A stretch of 64,000 nucleotides of DNA from JAGQWW01 sp041392845 (GTDB lineage Bacteria; Bacteroidota; Bacteroidia; Chitinophagales; Saprospiraceae), in assembly GCA_041392845.1 (NCBI GenBank), contig JAWKLG010000008.1, forward strand, positions 62,001 to 126,000, in the 5' to 3' direction. The notes beneath the pieces were generated by a model. That model made no database searches. It saw nothing but the letters and a program-made list of their open reading frames with translations, and was not told where the DNA came from. Shown here piece after piece: positions 52,397 to 60,386 of this stretch. Each line of letters opens with the position of its first letter. The first letter of the stretch is position 1. A program made the translations under genes and the position numbers.

Positions 52397-53449
52397 CTTC
52401 GGACACAAAATAGTCTCGCTGTCGTAATTTCCAAGATAAGCTACTGAAATCTCAAATGCACCTTGTCCGTTCCTGTCTGTTTGTAGATCCTTTAGTGTGG
52501 CATCATAGGACAATCCCAATAGCACATTGTTGTATTCGATCCCTACCATCATAATGACGGCATCCAGTGAAATATTGTCATCATAATTTCCAACTGGTCG
52601 AACCCAACCGCCTACATGCAAAGCCACTCCGGAATAATCATTTACCAAAAATCTGAAGTTTGTCCCGGCATTGATCTGCATATGCGGACCCTGAGATTGA
52701 TAAACCAACCTTGGCAGCAGGGAAGTTTTTGGCCCTAAAGGCAAACTTGCACTTACGAATACCGAGTATTTTCTAAAAAGGGTAGAACCTTCATAATTTC
52801 TGGCATCATCGGTCTCAAAGAAAGTAACCTGAGGCTCAAAAATATGGTGCATTGCAAAACCTGCAAAAAGAGAAGTAAATCTTTTAGGCGTGTAAGCATA
52901 ATTCAATCCAAAAGAGAAATCAGAAAACGCAAAATTATTGATAGGAAGATCCTCTCTTGTTTGATTGAAATAACCACTTGTGCCATTATATTGGTCATTA
53001 AAAGTCAAATCCTCATAATTGAGGTTTTTTTGAGCTAACGAACCTTGAAATCCTAATGACAGGTATTGACTGTTCTTTTGATTCAGGGATTTATGATAAG
53101 CAAAGGACAAACCGATTTGATTGGTATTTAAATCAAAACCTGTCACCTTATCATTATAAAACATCAATCCAACAGCAGCAGCATCTTTGAATTTCCCGGA
53201 AAATTTATTCATAGGAAATCTTACGTCCAACATGGCAGCAAAGGTAGTATAAGGACTTTCCAATGTCCTTCTCCATTGATCCCTGTAAATTGCACTGAAG
53301 CGGTAGGTTCCATCATAAGCACCTGTTAATCCAGGATTTATGGTAAGTGGAGCTGCGTAAAATTGAGTAAAATGCTGATCCTGGGCCTGAAGTCCTAAAA
53401 GGAAGCAAGTAAACAAAAAGGAGGTCAAAAATATCTTCATTCCTGTCAA
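52391..53449 (-). CDS. PorP/SprF family T9SS membrane protein
   Basis: 352 residues. Signal peptide (1-22, ending LQAQ) then the family signature QDQHFTQFYAAPLTINPGLTGAYDGTYRFSAIYRDQW (read in segments), AAVGLMFYNDKVTGF and amphipathic barrel strands to the end (NVLLGLSYDATL, AFEISVAYLG). PorP/SprF proteins are outer-membrane partners that help export or anchor T9SS substrates, typically one per dedicated adhesin. No type B sorting-domain substrate gene is adjacent here. The TAG stop lies inside the heptamer repeat. Met4 is an alternative start. Confidence 0.94.
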   Translation of the reverse strand: MTGMKIFLTSFLFTCFLLGLQAQDQHFTQFYAAPLTINPGLTGAYDGTYRFSAIYRDQWRRTLESPYTTFAAMLDVRFPMNKFSGKFKDAAAVGLMFYNDKVTGFDLNTNQIGLSFAYHKSLNQKNSQYLSLGFQGSLAQKNLNYEDLTFNDQYNGTSGYFNQTREDLPINNFAFSDFSFGLNYAYTPKRFTSLFAGFAMHHIFEPQVTFFETDDARNYEGSTLFRKYSVFVSASLPLGPKTSLLPRLVYQSQGPHMQINAGTNFRFLVNDYSGVALHVGGWVRPVGNYDDNISLDAVIMMVGIEYNNVLLGLSYDATLKDLQTDRNGQGAFEISVAYLGNYDSETILCPKF

Positions 53450-53493
53450 TTGAAATTAACTGGCAAACGATTTGCGATTTTAAAAATCCGCCG

Positions 53494-53524
53494 CAAATGT
53501 ACTTTTAATTTTATGAGTGCTCAA
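53494..53524 (-). promoter_or_regulatory. Promoter TTG-N20-TACATTTG of the PorP/SprF-type gene
   Basis: On the minus strand: TTG at 53524-53522, then 20 bases, then exact -7 box TACATTTG at 53501-53494, 44 bases before the start. Confidence 0.68.
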
Positions 53525-53652
53525 TAAGTAATATTAAAATTCAAAATGTATTTTTGAGCGGCAAAGGTTCTGCCAATATTTTCAGGCAGCCTGATACCTA
53601 ACGTTTCCAGTTGCCAAACTTGCTAATTTTCTAACCTTTAACAACCTTTCTT

Positions 53653-54504
53653 TTGTTTGCTATTTGTCCTCTAAGCCAAATCCCCGTCAGAGTTTCAGCC
53701 AATGAAACATCAGAAATGGTGTCCCAGGTTTTGTTTGGAGAAATGGTAGAAATATTGGAAAAGCGAGGCAAGAATTGGTTAAAAGTCAGATGCACCTGGG
53801 ACAATCTTGTGGGCTGGTGCCAGACCAATCAGCTGGAGGTGTTAACTACAAAAGAAGCAGCGCTTTCATCTGAAGACAGTGCCATCGTTATGGATCTTTG
53901 TCCTCCAATCATGGCAGACAACCATTCTTTTCCTATTACGCTGGGTGCAAAACTTCCGGCTTACGATGGACTTCGATGCAGGATTGGCGATGCCTATTAT
54001 CATTTCAATGGCCAGGCAGTCATGCAACAGGATCTGAAAAAGGATATTGACTTCCTTACCAAAATGGCGAAAAGGTACCTTTTTGCTCCACAATATATAG
54101 GAGGAAGGTCAACTTTTGGATTAGACAGTGCCGGTTTTGTACAAATGACCTTTGGTTTTGTAGGATTAAAACTACCGAGAACCCCGGGAGAGCAGATTCT
54201 TGAAGGTTCAGATGTCGATTTTGTTGATCAGTCCCAAATAGGAGATCTTGCTTTTTTTGAAAATAAAAAAGGTCAAATTGCCCACGTAGGAATCATTTTA
54301 GAAGATCAAATGCTTATTCACTGCCATGGAAGGGTAAAGATTGATCGATTTGACCACTTTGGAGTTTTTGACGGAAAAGGAAGGCGGTATTCTCATAAAT
54401 TAAGATTGATAAAACGTGTTTTCACTTTTGCAGCTAAAAAGGTAGAGGATACCGGAAAAAATGAAGAAGTGAACCCGGTTCCCACAAATGTGTTTACCAT
54501 TTAA
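53653..54504 (+). CDS. SH3b-NlpC/P60 protein with Cys-to-Ser active site
   Basis: 283 residues from a TTG start; the only in-frame start between the upstream stop (53632) and the first homologous residues. N-terminal bacterial SH3 domain (about 6-66: PVRVSANETSEMVSQVLFGE, GWCQTNQL), a middle SH3-like/linker region, then an NlpC/P60 domain (about 150-230): GLDSAGFVQ (156-164), GDLAFFEN, AHVGIIL with His211 and LIHCHG. The nucleophilic Cys of the usual D-C-S-G-F is Ser159 here (D-S-A-G-F). The protein lacks a signal peptide. It may bind peptidoglycan or its fragments without cysteine-type hydrolysis. Confidence 0.87.
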   Translation: MFAICPLSQIPVRVSANETSEMVSQVLFGEMVEILEKRGKNWLKVRCTWDNLVGWCQTNQLEVLTTKEAALSSEDSAIVMDLCPPIMADNHSFPITLGAKLPAYDGLRCRIGDAYYHFNGQAVMQQDLKKDIDFLTKMAKRYLFAPQYIGGRSTFGLDSAGFVQMTFGFVGLKLPRTPGEQILEGSDVDFVDQSQIGDLAFFENKKGQIAHVGIILEDQMLIHCHGRVKIDRFDHFGVFDGKGRRYSHKLRLIKRVFTFAAKKVEDTGKNEEVNPVPTNVFTI

Positions 54505-54693
54505 ATAGTAGTTACTCGTCCATCCCAAGACAAAAACATTGACTACTGTTTTCGGCTTTCAACCCCCAATTCAGCACTTTTACAGCTTTAAATTTGTTAT
54601 TTGGAAACAATGGCACGTTATTGGCTATTCAAATACAAATTATTAAAATATTTAATTTGTAAATAATATTAATCTATAAACGCTGATTCTATT

Positions 54694-56139
54694 ATGAAAA
54701 AATTATTACTCCCATTTTTAATGACTTTTCTGAGCTTTGCAGTCTTCGGTCAAATGGTAAAATTGGTACCACCATCCAATGCGCAAGGGACAAGAATTAA
54801 ATTCGGAAGTGCCATCGCACTTTCAGGTGACATACTTGCAGTTGGAACTCCTGATGAAGATATCAATGGTGATGATAATCTGGGTTCTGTTTATGTTTAC
54901 ACCAGATCTGGTGGTAATTGGACACAGACAGCAAAATTGACCAGCCCTTCAAATGATCAATTCAAGCAATTTGGCGCCGGCGTAGCAACTGACGGAGATT
55001 ATATAGCAGTTGGATCCTTCGACGGACTAACAGGTGGCCATGTTTACATCTTTACAAAAAATGGTAGCAACTGGAACCAAACTGCCAAATTACAACCTTC
55101 ACCAGCTTCACCTGCCTTTGGTTCAGCAATTGCATTCCTTGGAGATATGGTTTTGGTTGGCGCCAGAGGAGACAGATCAGGAGAAGGAAGTATTTTCGTT
55201 TACACCAGAAACGGTTCAAATTGGACTTTTGTAAAAAGAATTGCTAACCCTAGCCCAATTTCATCAGGATTTTTCGGAGGAGTAATTAGTGTTTACGGCA
55301 ATAAATTCATCACTTCAGGTACAGGAAATGCCAACCAGGGTAGAGCTTATATTTACAATTGGAATGGTTCTGATTTTGATTTGGAAGCTACACTGGTTTC
55401 AAATGACATTGCTGCTTCAGACCAATTCGGTAGTGGAGTATCTATGAATGCTAATGAAGCTGCAGTAGGAGCATTTTGGGATGATGATAAAGGAAATGAA
55501 TCAGGCTCTGTATATATGTTTAAAAGAAACGGAAGCAACTGGGTACAATCTCAAAAAATTGTAGCTTCTAATGGAAACGCAAATGACAACTTTGGTGGAG
55601 CAGTTGCTCTGGTAAACGATAAATTAATCGTGACCTCATCAACGGATAGTGAATTTGCATCTTTTGGTGGTTCAGCTTACGAATTTACTTACAGTAATGG
55701 AAGCTGGAATGAAGATTCCAATTTTAGTTCTACAGATGCAAACCAAAATGAAGGTTTTGGTAGGGTAGTGGCAAGCTCCGGAAAAACGGTAGCATTTGCT
55801 GCTAGTGGAGATGACCAGAGAGGAACTTTTGCCGGAGCAGTTTTCCTTTTAGATTTGGATGCTGCCAGTACAAGTGAAAAAATCGCATTGGCTAACAGTG
55901 TACAGGTTTTCCCAAATCCTGTGGTTGACATTTTAAATGTAAACTTGAACAGCCTTAAGGATTTTAATTCAAATGACGAATTGAATTACCGAATAGTAGA
56001 TACTACAGGTAAGATTGTTTTGAAAGGTAGATTGACTTCTAACTTCAATCAGGTAAATGTATCTACCATACCAGGTGGAAACTACATTCTTGAAATGGAT
56101 TGGAACGGAATTACTTTCGGAAAACAATTTTTAAAATAG
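54694..56139 (+). CDS. FG-GAP-repeat T9SS surface protein
   Basis: 481 residues. Signal peptide (1-19, ending VFGQ). Seven FG-GAP-type blades forming a beta-propeller (for example FGSAIALSGDILAVG, GSVYVYTRSGGNW, FGAGVATDGDYIAVG, FGGAVALVNDKLIV), about 1-390, and a C-terminal type A T9SS sorting domain (VFPNPVVDILNV...GGNYILEMDW). Integrin-like FG-GAP blades often carry Ca2+; here the DGDxNGD-type loop is weak. Ligand unknown. Monocistronic, ended by a strong terminator. Confidence 0.93.
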   Translation: MKKLLLPFLMTFLSFAVFGQMVKLVPPSNAQGTRIKFGSAIALSGDILAVGTPDEDINGDDNLGSVYVYTRSGGNWTQTAKLTSPSNDQFKQFGAGVATDGDYIAVGSFDGLTGGHVYIFTKNGSNWNQTAKLQPSPASPAFGSAIAFLGDMVLVGARGDRSGEGSIFVYTRNGSNWTFVKRIANPSPISSGFFGGVISVYGNKFITSGTGNANQGRAYIYNWNGSDFDLEATLVSNDIAASDQFGSGVSMNANEAAVGAFWDDDKGNESGSVYMFKRNGSNWVQSQKIVASNGNANDNFGGAVALVNDKLIVTSSTDSEFASFGGSAYEFTYSNGSWNEDSNFSSTDANQNEGFGRVVASSGKTVAFAASGDDQRGTFAGAVFLLDLDAASTSEKIALANSVQVFPNPVVDILNVNLNSLKDFNSNDELNYRIVDTTGKIVLKGRLTSNFNQVNVSTIPGGNYILEMDWNGITFGKQFLK

Positions 56140-56150
56140 AATACTTTATT

Positions 56151-56194
56151 AAAAAAAGAGGCCCGCACTGTTTCAGTGTGGGCCTCTTTTTTTT
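56151..56194. terminator. Bidirectional hairpin terminator
   Basis: About 20-bp stem (56151-56170 with 56174-56194, one G-U/mismatch position), core GAGGCCCGCACTG/CAGTGTGGGCCTC, with A and T runs at the ends; it overlaps the stop codon of the convergent GNAT gene by two bases. Confidence 0.92.
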
Positions 56195-56723
56195 AATAAT
56201 ACTTGGCAAAAAGCCAGGTATTAATTGATTTACCCTCTTTTTGCATATTGTTTTTCAATAATGCTTCATTGACAAAACCGGCCTTTTCCAATACTTTTTT
56301 TGAAGCAATATTATGCTCCATTACATGTGCAAAAATTCTAATCAGCTTAAATTTAGGGACGATAAAATCGACAAAACCATTTACCACTGAGGTTGTATAA
56401 CCTTTCCCTCTGTAGGGTTGAGCAATCCAGTATCCAAATTCGGATTTATAAATCGGATCCCCCGCAAAATTTAACAATCCGATTGCTCCAATCATCTCTC
56501 CATTTTCAGCCCATCTGATTCCCCAGGTTTGTTGAAACCCATGTTCCTTTTCATTTTTTGAAATAATTTCCAAAAAAGCCTTTGCTGAATCTTCAGTATA
56601 TTCTTTTGGGAAAGATGAAGTATTGCGGTAAATCTCAGGATCATTGCACCATTTTACAAGACTAGGAATATCCGAGTCAAAAATCCTGTCCAGGTAGATA
56701 TCCTTGTTAATTTTTATTTTCAT
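56193..56723 (-). CDS. GNAT family N-acetyltransferase (RimJ/RimL type)
   Basis: 176 residues. Order of segments: IYLDRIFDSDIPSLVKWCNDPEIYRN, WGIRWAENGEMIGAIGLLNF, SEFGYWIAQPYRGKGYTTSVV with the acetyl-CoA loop RGKGY, and FAHVMEHNIASKKVLEKAGF. Likely acceptor is a protein N-terminus or small amine; unknown. The terminator hairpin reaches into its stop codon. Confidence 0.92.
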   Translation of the reverse strand: MKIKINKDIYLDRIFDSDIPSLVKWCNDPEIYRNTSSFPKEYTEDSAKAFLEIISKNEKEHGFQQTWGIRWAENGEMIGAIGLLNFAGDPIYKSEFGYWIAQPYRGKGYTTSVVNGFVDFIVPKFKLIRIFAHVMEHNIASKKVLEKAGFVNEALLKNNMQKEGKSINTWLFAKYY

Positions 56724-56763
56724 TTTTTTAAAAAGGTAAACCTCCCATTAAAATATTTAGTTC

Positions 56764-57285
56764 CTACCCGATCATTTTTCTTAAAACAACCTGCACCAGG
56801 CCGGAATTATAATTTTTGGATGATTCCAATTCAAATGCTGAAATGGGAATTTCTTCATTAAAAATCGGTATGCCCTTTCCAAGAAAGACTGGATGAACAG
56901 ACATAATAATTTTGTCTATTAACCCCTCTGATAAAAATAAACTATTGAGAGAACATCCTCCAACCAGCCAGATATCAGCGCCAGGAGCAGCTTTTAATTT
57001 TTGTAAAAATTTTACCGGGTCTTTTGAAGTAAAGGTAACCGGGTTATCATCCAACTTTTGATGTCTCTTTGTAAAGATAAAGGCATTTTTGGAAGGGTAG
57101 GGATATGGCTCACCTTCTTCAATCAGATTAATATAGGTAGTATAACCCATTAATAAGGTATCAACAGAAAAATAGAAAGGCATGAATCCATAATCCTGGT
57201 CATCAAAAAGCCAATCTGTATTTCCATTTTCTGTGGCAATAAATCCATCCAGGCTAGTTGCGACAAAAAGAACCAATGATCTCAT
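56764..57285 (-). CDS. Dihydrofolate reductase-family (RibD C-terminal-like) protein
   Basis: 173 residues. VLFVATSLDGFIA at the start and DWLFDD, LLMGYTTYINLIEEG, AFIFTKRHQK, DIWLVGGCSLNSLFLSEGLIDKIIMSVHPVFLGKGIPIFNE match the small RibD_C/YyaP-type reductases, not true FolA. NADPH-dependent reduction of an unknown pteridine or pyrimidine-like substrate is inferred from the fold. Single gene. Confidence 0.92.
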   Translation of the reverse strand: MRSLVLFVATSLDGFIATENGNTDWLFDDQDYGFMPFYFSVDTLLMGYTTYINLIEEGEPYPYPSKNAFIFTKRHQKLDDNPVTFTSKDPVKFLQKLKAAPGADIWLVGGCSLNSLFLSEGLIDKIIMSVHPVFLGKGIPIFNEEIPISAFELESSKNYNSGLVQVVLRKMIG

Positions 57286-57743
57286 TACAGTTCGGGATTT
57301 AAGGGATTTAAAAATTCAACTTTTCCAAAAAATAGCATTTTAAAAAAAATCCTTGGCTCAAAACATTGATTATCAAATATTTCTATTTTCAAACAATATA
57401 AATTCAAGATGTGCTGCCAAAATTTTCATAAAGAGAAAAAGTTTTTCAAAAAACTTTAAAAAAAATTCGTGACCAACCTGTTACTTCTTCAAAATTTTGT
57501 ATTATTGAAATTGAAACAGTCAGAGGTATTTGGGAATATCGAAAGGCCGTTGTTTGAAACGTCAAACTCTTCGCAAGTGGAATAGCGCTATTCCACTCCC
57601 TGACGGGAACCATTAACCCTTTTGCGAATTATGTCGAATCTTCGACAGCCTTCGATATTCTTTTTTTGACTTACCCTGATTTTTCTGATAGATAATAATT
57701 TAAGCTATTATACCTTCTGCCAGTCTGATAAAACCATGTGTGC
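57286..57743. other. 458-base non-coding region upstream of the sigma factor gene
   Basis: Left part (57286-57500) is AT-rich and featureless. The centre holds the multi-hairpin element at 57534-57667. The right part (57668-57743) is the leader of the sigma factor gene with no exact TAnnTTTG box. Confidence 0.5.
57534..57667 (+). ncRNA. Candidate structured RNA: closing stem with five internal hairpins and T run
   Basis: A closing stem P1 joins 57534-57543 to 57651-57660 (10 bp perfect) and continues, past one bulged A, with GGC/GCC (57545-57547, 57648-57650). Inside, in order: P2 GTTTGA-AACG-TCAAAC (57552-57567); P3 TTCGCAA/TTGCGAA (57570-57576, 57622-57628) which encloses P4, a 20-bp perfect palindrome (57577-57596), and P5 TCCC-TGAC-GGGA (57597-57608); then P6 GTCGAA/TTCGAC (57633-57646). 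Seven Ts follow at 57661-57667. A possible promoter (TTG 57505-57507, TATTTG 57528-57533) sits right before it. Not recognised as a known RNA; DNA-level element is an alternative. Confidence 0.5.
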
Positions 57744-58343
57744 ATGAGCCAAGGACAGTATAAAACTGTATCCAAGGAGGAGATGAAAGAAGAATGGTTG
57801 GTTATCCAGGCTGCACAACAAGACCCGGCTGCATTCCGCCCACTTTATGACCGGTATTATTCCGTTGTCTTTAAGTTCATTTTCAAGCGGACAGCTGATG
57901 AAAATCTGACTGCCGAAATCTGTTCCCTGGTTTTTTTAAAAGCTCTTAAGCGCCTCGACTCATTTGAATTCAGGGGTGTACCATTTTCTGCCTGGCTTTT
58001 GCGCATAGCAGGAAATGAATTAGGGCAACATTTTAGAAAAGTTAATAAAACCCGGGTAGTAAGTATCGATGAAAATTTCATTCCTGAACTAGCAGGAGAA
58101 GTTTATACCGGAGGAGAAGGAGAGAATTATGAAGAGATGATGGGCATGATGGTAGAAGCCCTCGATGAGTTGAAAGAAGCCGACCTCCTATTAATTGAAA
58201 TGAGATTTTTCGAGCAGTTACCTTTCAAGGATATTGCCGAAATTTTACAAATAACTGAAAGTAACGCCAAGGTGAAAACATACCGTATTTTGGAAAGAAT
58301 GAAGAAATCCATTCTCAAAAAACACGGACCTGGCTTTGAATAA
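57744..58343 (+). CDS. ECF-type sigma-70 family sigma factor
   Basis: 199 residues from ATG 57744 (a GTG two codons upstream is possible). Region 2 (about 22-95): FRPLYDRYYSVVFKFIFKRT, AEICSLVFLKALKRL, FSAWLLRIAGNELGQHFRK. Region 4 (about 130-190): LLIEMRFFEQLPFKDIAEILQITESNAKVKTYRILERMKK. No region 3, so ECF class. It should direct RNA polymerase to its own regulon. The next gene, 51 nt downstream, codes for a single-pass membrane protein that may hold it. A structured element and no standard TAnnTTTG box lie upstream. Confidence 0.94.
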   Translation: MSQGQYKTVSKEEMKEEWLVIQAAQQDPAAFRPLYDRYYSVVFKFIFKRTADENLTAEICSLVFLKALKRLDSFEFRGVPFSAWLLRIAGNELGQHFRKVNKTRVVSIDENFIPELAGEVYTGGEGENYEEMMGMMVEALDELKEADLLLIEMRFFEQLPFKDIAEILQITESNAKVKTYRILERMKKSILKKHGPGFE

Positions 58344-58394
58344 AATTGACCCTTAAACCCATGAATACAGGGTCCAATATGTAAATGCAAGGCA

Positions 58395-60107
58395 ATGAAG
58401 CATAATTACGAATTTAGGATTAGCCCCAAGATCCCCAGTGAGGAGCAGATTGCCCAGTACAAGGATTTTGAAGGCCTTTTAAATCAACTGGAAGCAAGTC
58501 AAAAGACTCCACGCAAGACTCCCGTTCTTCGTTGGTTGGCTGTTGCTGGCACCATCGCAGCTGGTATCGCTGGTTTTGTTTTGTATTTGAATTTGCAGTT
58601 TGAAGACTACAACACTAAATCACAAAATTATTTTGCAGCGCAACCATATGTCAACCCACCTATTGAACAACTGAATAAACCTTTAGTAAGCCAAAAAGTA
58701 GTTGCTGAAAAAGGTGGCGTTATCAAAACAGAGAGTGGATCAAAATATACCATAGCTCCAAATGCCCTAGTATCTGATAAAGGTGAAAAGGTAAGCGGAG
58801 AAGTTACCATCCATTACAGAGAATTGCATGATTATGTTGATTTCTTTCTGGCTGGCATCCCAATGAATTATGATTCTGCCGGAATTACCTGGCAATTCGA
58901 ATCTGCCGGAATGGTTGAAATAACTGCAGAACAAAATGGCCAACAATTGGCCATTGATCCAGAAAAACCAATTGAAGTTGAATTGATTTCGGAAATCCCG
59001 CTTTATGCAGGTCAAACCATTCCAAATTACAACATTTACAAGTTAAATCCTGCTGAAAGAGCTTGGAATTATACCGATGTTGACAATATTCAGGTGGTTT
59101 CAACCAGCAATGAAGCAGTATTCAATGAAGACGGTACGGTATCCGCCAAATTTTTGAATCAGGGTCCGTCATTGGCGATGCAAAAAATTGAAAGTCAACG
59201 AAAAGCTGCTTTAAACAGACTCGAGCAGGCTTTTCCAAAACCGGTCGCACCCGTTAAGCCTAAAAGGGCCAATGGTACTGACTTTGTTTTTGACCTTGAT
59301 TTCAATGAAGAAGACATTAAATTTGGAGAAGGACTGACCACTGAAGAAAGCAAAACTATTTTCGAACAGTATAAAAAATCCCTTTGGCAGGTTCATCCTG
59401 ATGAGAATGTATCATCAGCTGACTTAAACAAGCGATGGGACGACGCAAGTATTACTGCGCTTTCAAATATTGATTTTGAATTGACCCTTATCAATGGTGA
59501 TGAAAAAATCAATATTCGTGTAAGTCCTGTTCTTTCAGGCGAAAAATTCCAGGAAGCAATGCAGGATTACAATGAATTGATGGCCACATATGATCAGGAA
59601 ATGAAGGCCAGAAATCAACTGATGGCTGCTGATATTGCCTCCATCAATGAAAGGTTCAATCGTGAGCTTGCAGCTGTTGAAATGGAAAACAACGGTACCT
59701 CAAATGAAAATGTAGGTTGGGCAAAAGTGATTAATAAATTCGCAGTAAGTGAATTCGGAATTTGGAATTGTGACAGACCTTATCAACATGAAGGTTCAGA
59801 AGTGAAAGCAGATTTTGTCGATACCAAACAAAATCTATTCGATAACCACACTGCTTTCCTTGCTGAGAAGAATAGAAATACCGTTATGCGCATCTATGCA
59901 ACTGAAGATGCGAAAGTTCAATTCAATGAAAAAAGTGACAATCTATTATGGATTGTAACAGAAGATAATCAAATCGCTATTCTTCGTCCGGAAGACTTTG
60001 AAAAGTGGGAACAGAATAAGAGTCCCGAGTCTTTCACCTTTGTACTGGATGTATTAAATGATCCGGTAGCAACAGAAGAAACACTTAGAGACATACTACA
60101 ATTTTAG
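58395..60107 (+). CDS. Single-pass membrane protein, possible partner of the sigma factor
   Basis: 570 residues. A 45-residue cytoplasmic part (YEFRISPKIPSEEQIAQYKDF...), one membrane helix (about 46-66), and a 500-residue extracytoplasmic part. The first outer segment (GGVIKTESGSKYTIAPNALV, KVSGEVTIHYRELHD, about 108-200) loosely recalls ZU5-type beta domains; then charged helical stretches (about 275-470) and a last beta-rich part. Topology and position after an ECF sigma gene suggest an anti-sigma role, but the zinc anti-sigma motif HxxxCxxC is absent. Function is inference; family not recognised. Confidence 0.75.
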   Translation: MKHNYEFRISPKIPSEEQIAQYKDFEGLLNQLEASQKTPRKTPVLRWLAVAGTIAAGIAGFVLYLNLQFEDYNTKSQNYFAAQPYVNPPIEQLNKPLVSQKVVAEKGGVIKTESGSKYTIAPNALVSDKGEKVSGEVTIHYRELHDYVDFFLAGIPMNYDSAGITWQFESAGMVEITAEQNGQQLAIDPEKPIEVELISEIPLYAGQTIPNYNIYKLNPAERAWNYTDVDNIQVVSTSNEAVFNEDGTVSAKFLNQGPSLAMQKIESQRKAALNRLEQAFPKPVAPVKPKRANGTDFVFDLDFNEEDIKFGEGLTTEESKTIFEQYKKSLWQVHPDENVSSADLNKRWDDASITALSNIDFELTLINGDEKINIRVSPVLSGEKFQEAMQDYNELMATYDQEMKARNQLMAADIASINERFNRELAAVEMENNGTSNENVGWAKVINKFAVSEFGIWNCDRPYQHEGSEVKADFVDTKQNLFDNHTAFLAEKNRNTVMRIYATEDAKVQFNEKSDNLLWIVTEDNQIAILRPEDFEKWEQNKSPESFTFVLDVLNDPVATEETLRDILQF

Positions 60108-60140
60108 AAGAGATATTTAACCTTTAACTAACCTTAATTC

Positions 60141-60176
60141 AAAAAACCGGCAGTGCAAACACTGTCGGTTTTTTTT
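60141..60176 (+). terminator. Hairpin terminator after the sigma-factor operon
   Basis: AAAAAACCGGCAGTG (60141-60155) pairs with CACTGTCGGTTTTTT (60160-60174, one G-U), loop CAAA, followed by further Ts. Confidence 0.9.
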
Positions 60177-60290
60177 ATTTCCAAAACAACTTTGAATTGA
60201 GTATAAATTTACCTACTTTTTCATGCAATGTTAACGCATTTAATTAAGCTTGCATATTACTTAAATGTGAAGCAAGGCAAAACTTTTTAT

Positions 60291-60298
60291 TACCTTTG
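60291..60298 (+). promoter_or_regulatory. -7 box (TACCTTTG) of the E1 gene
   Basis: Exact TAnnTTTG, 88 bases before the ATG; the flanking TACCTTTGCG is identical to that of the ndk promoter. No clear -33 TTG. Confidence 0.6.
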
Positions 60299-60386
60299 CG
60301 GTTCAAAAAGTAGGAGTTCCGAACTCTATTTTGATTTTGTAGCAATTACAGAATTTCCTTCCAAATTAAACCATAAATAAATCAAA

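Noticed and set aside
57666..57694. TTGACT-N17-TAGATA, a sigma-70-like promoter for the sigma factor gene
   Set aside because: Other promoters in this window use TAnnTTTG; the -10 match is only partial and the TTGAC arises from the end of the T run.
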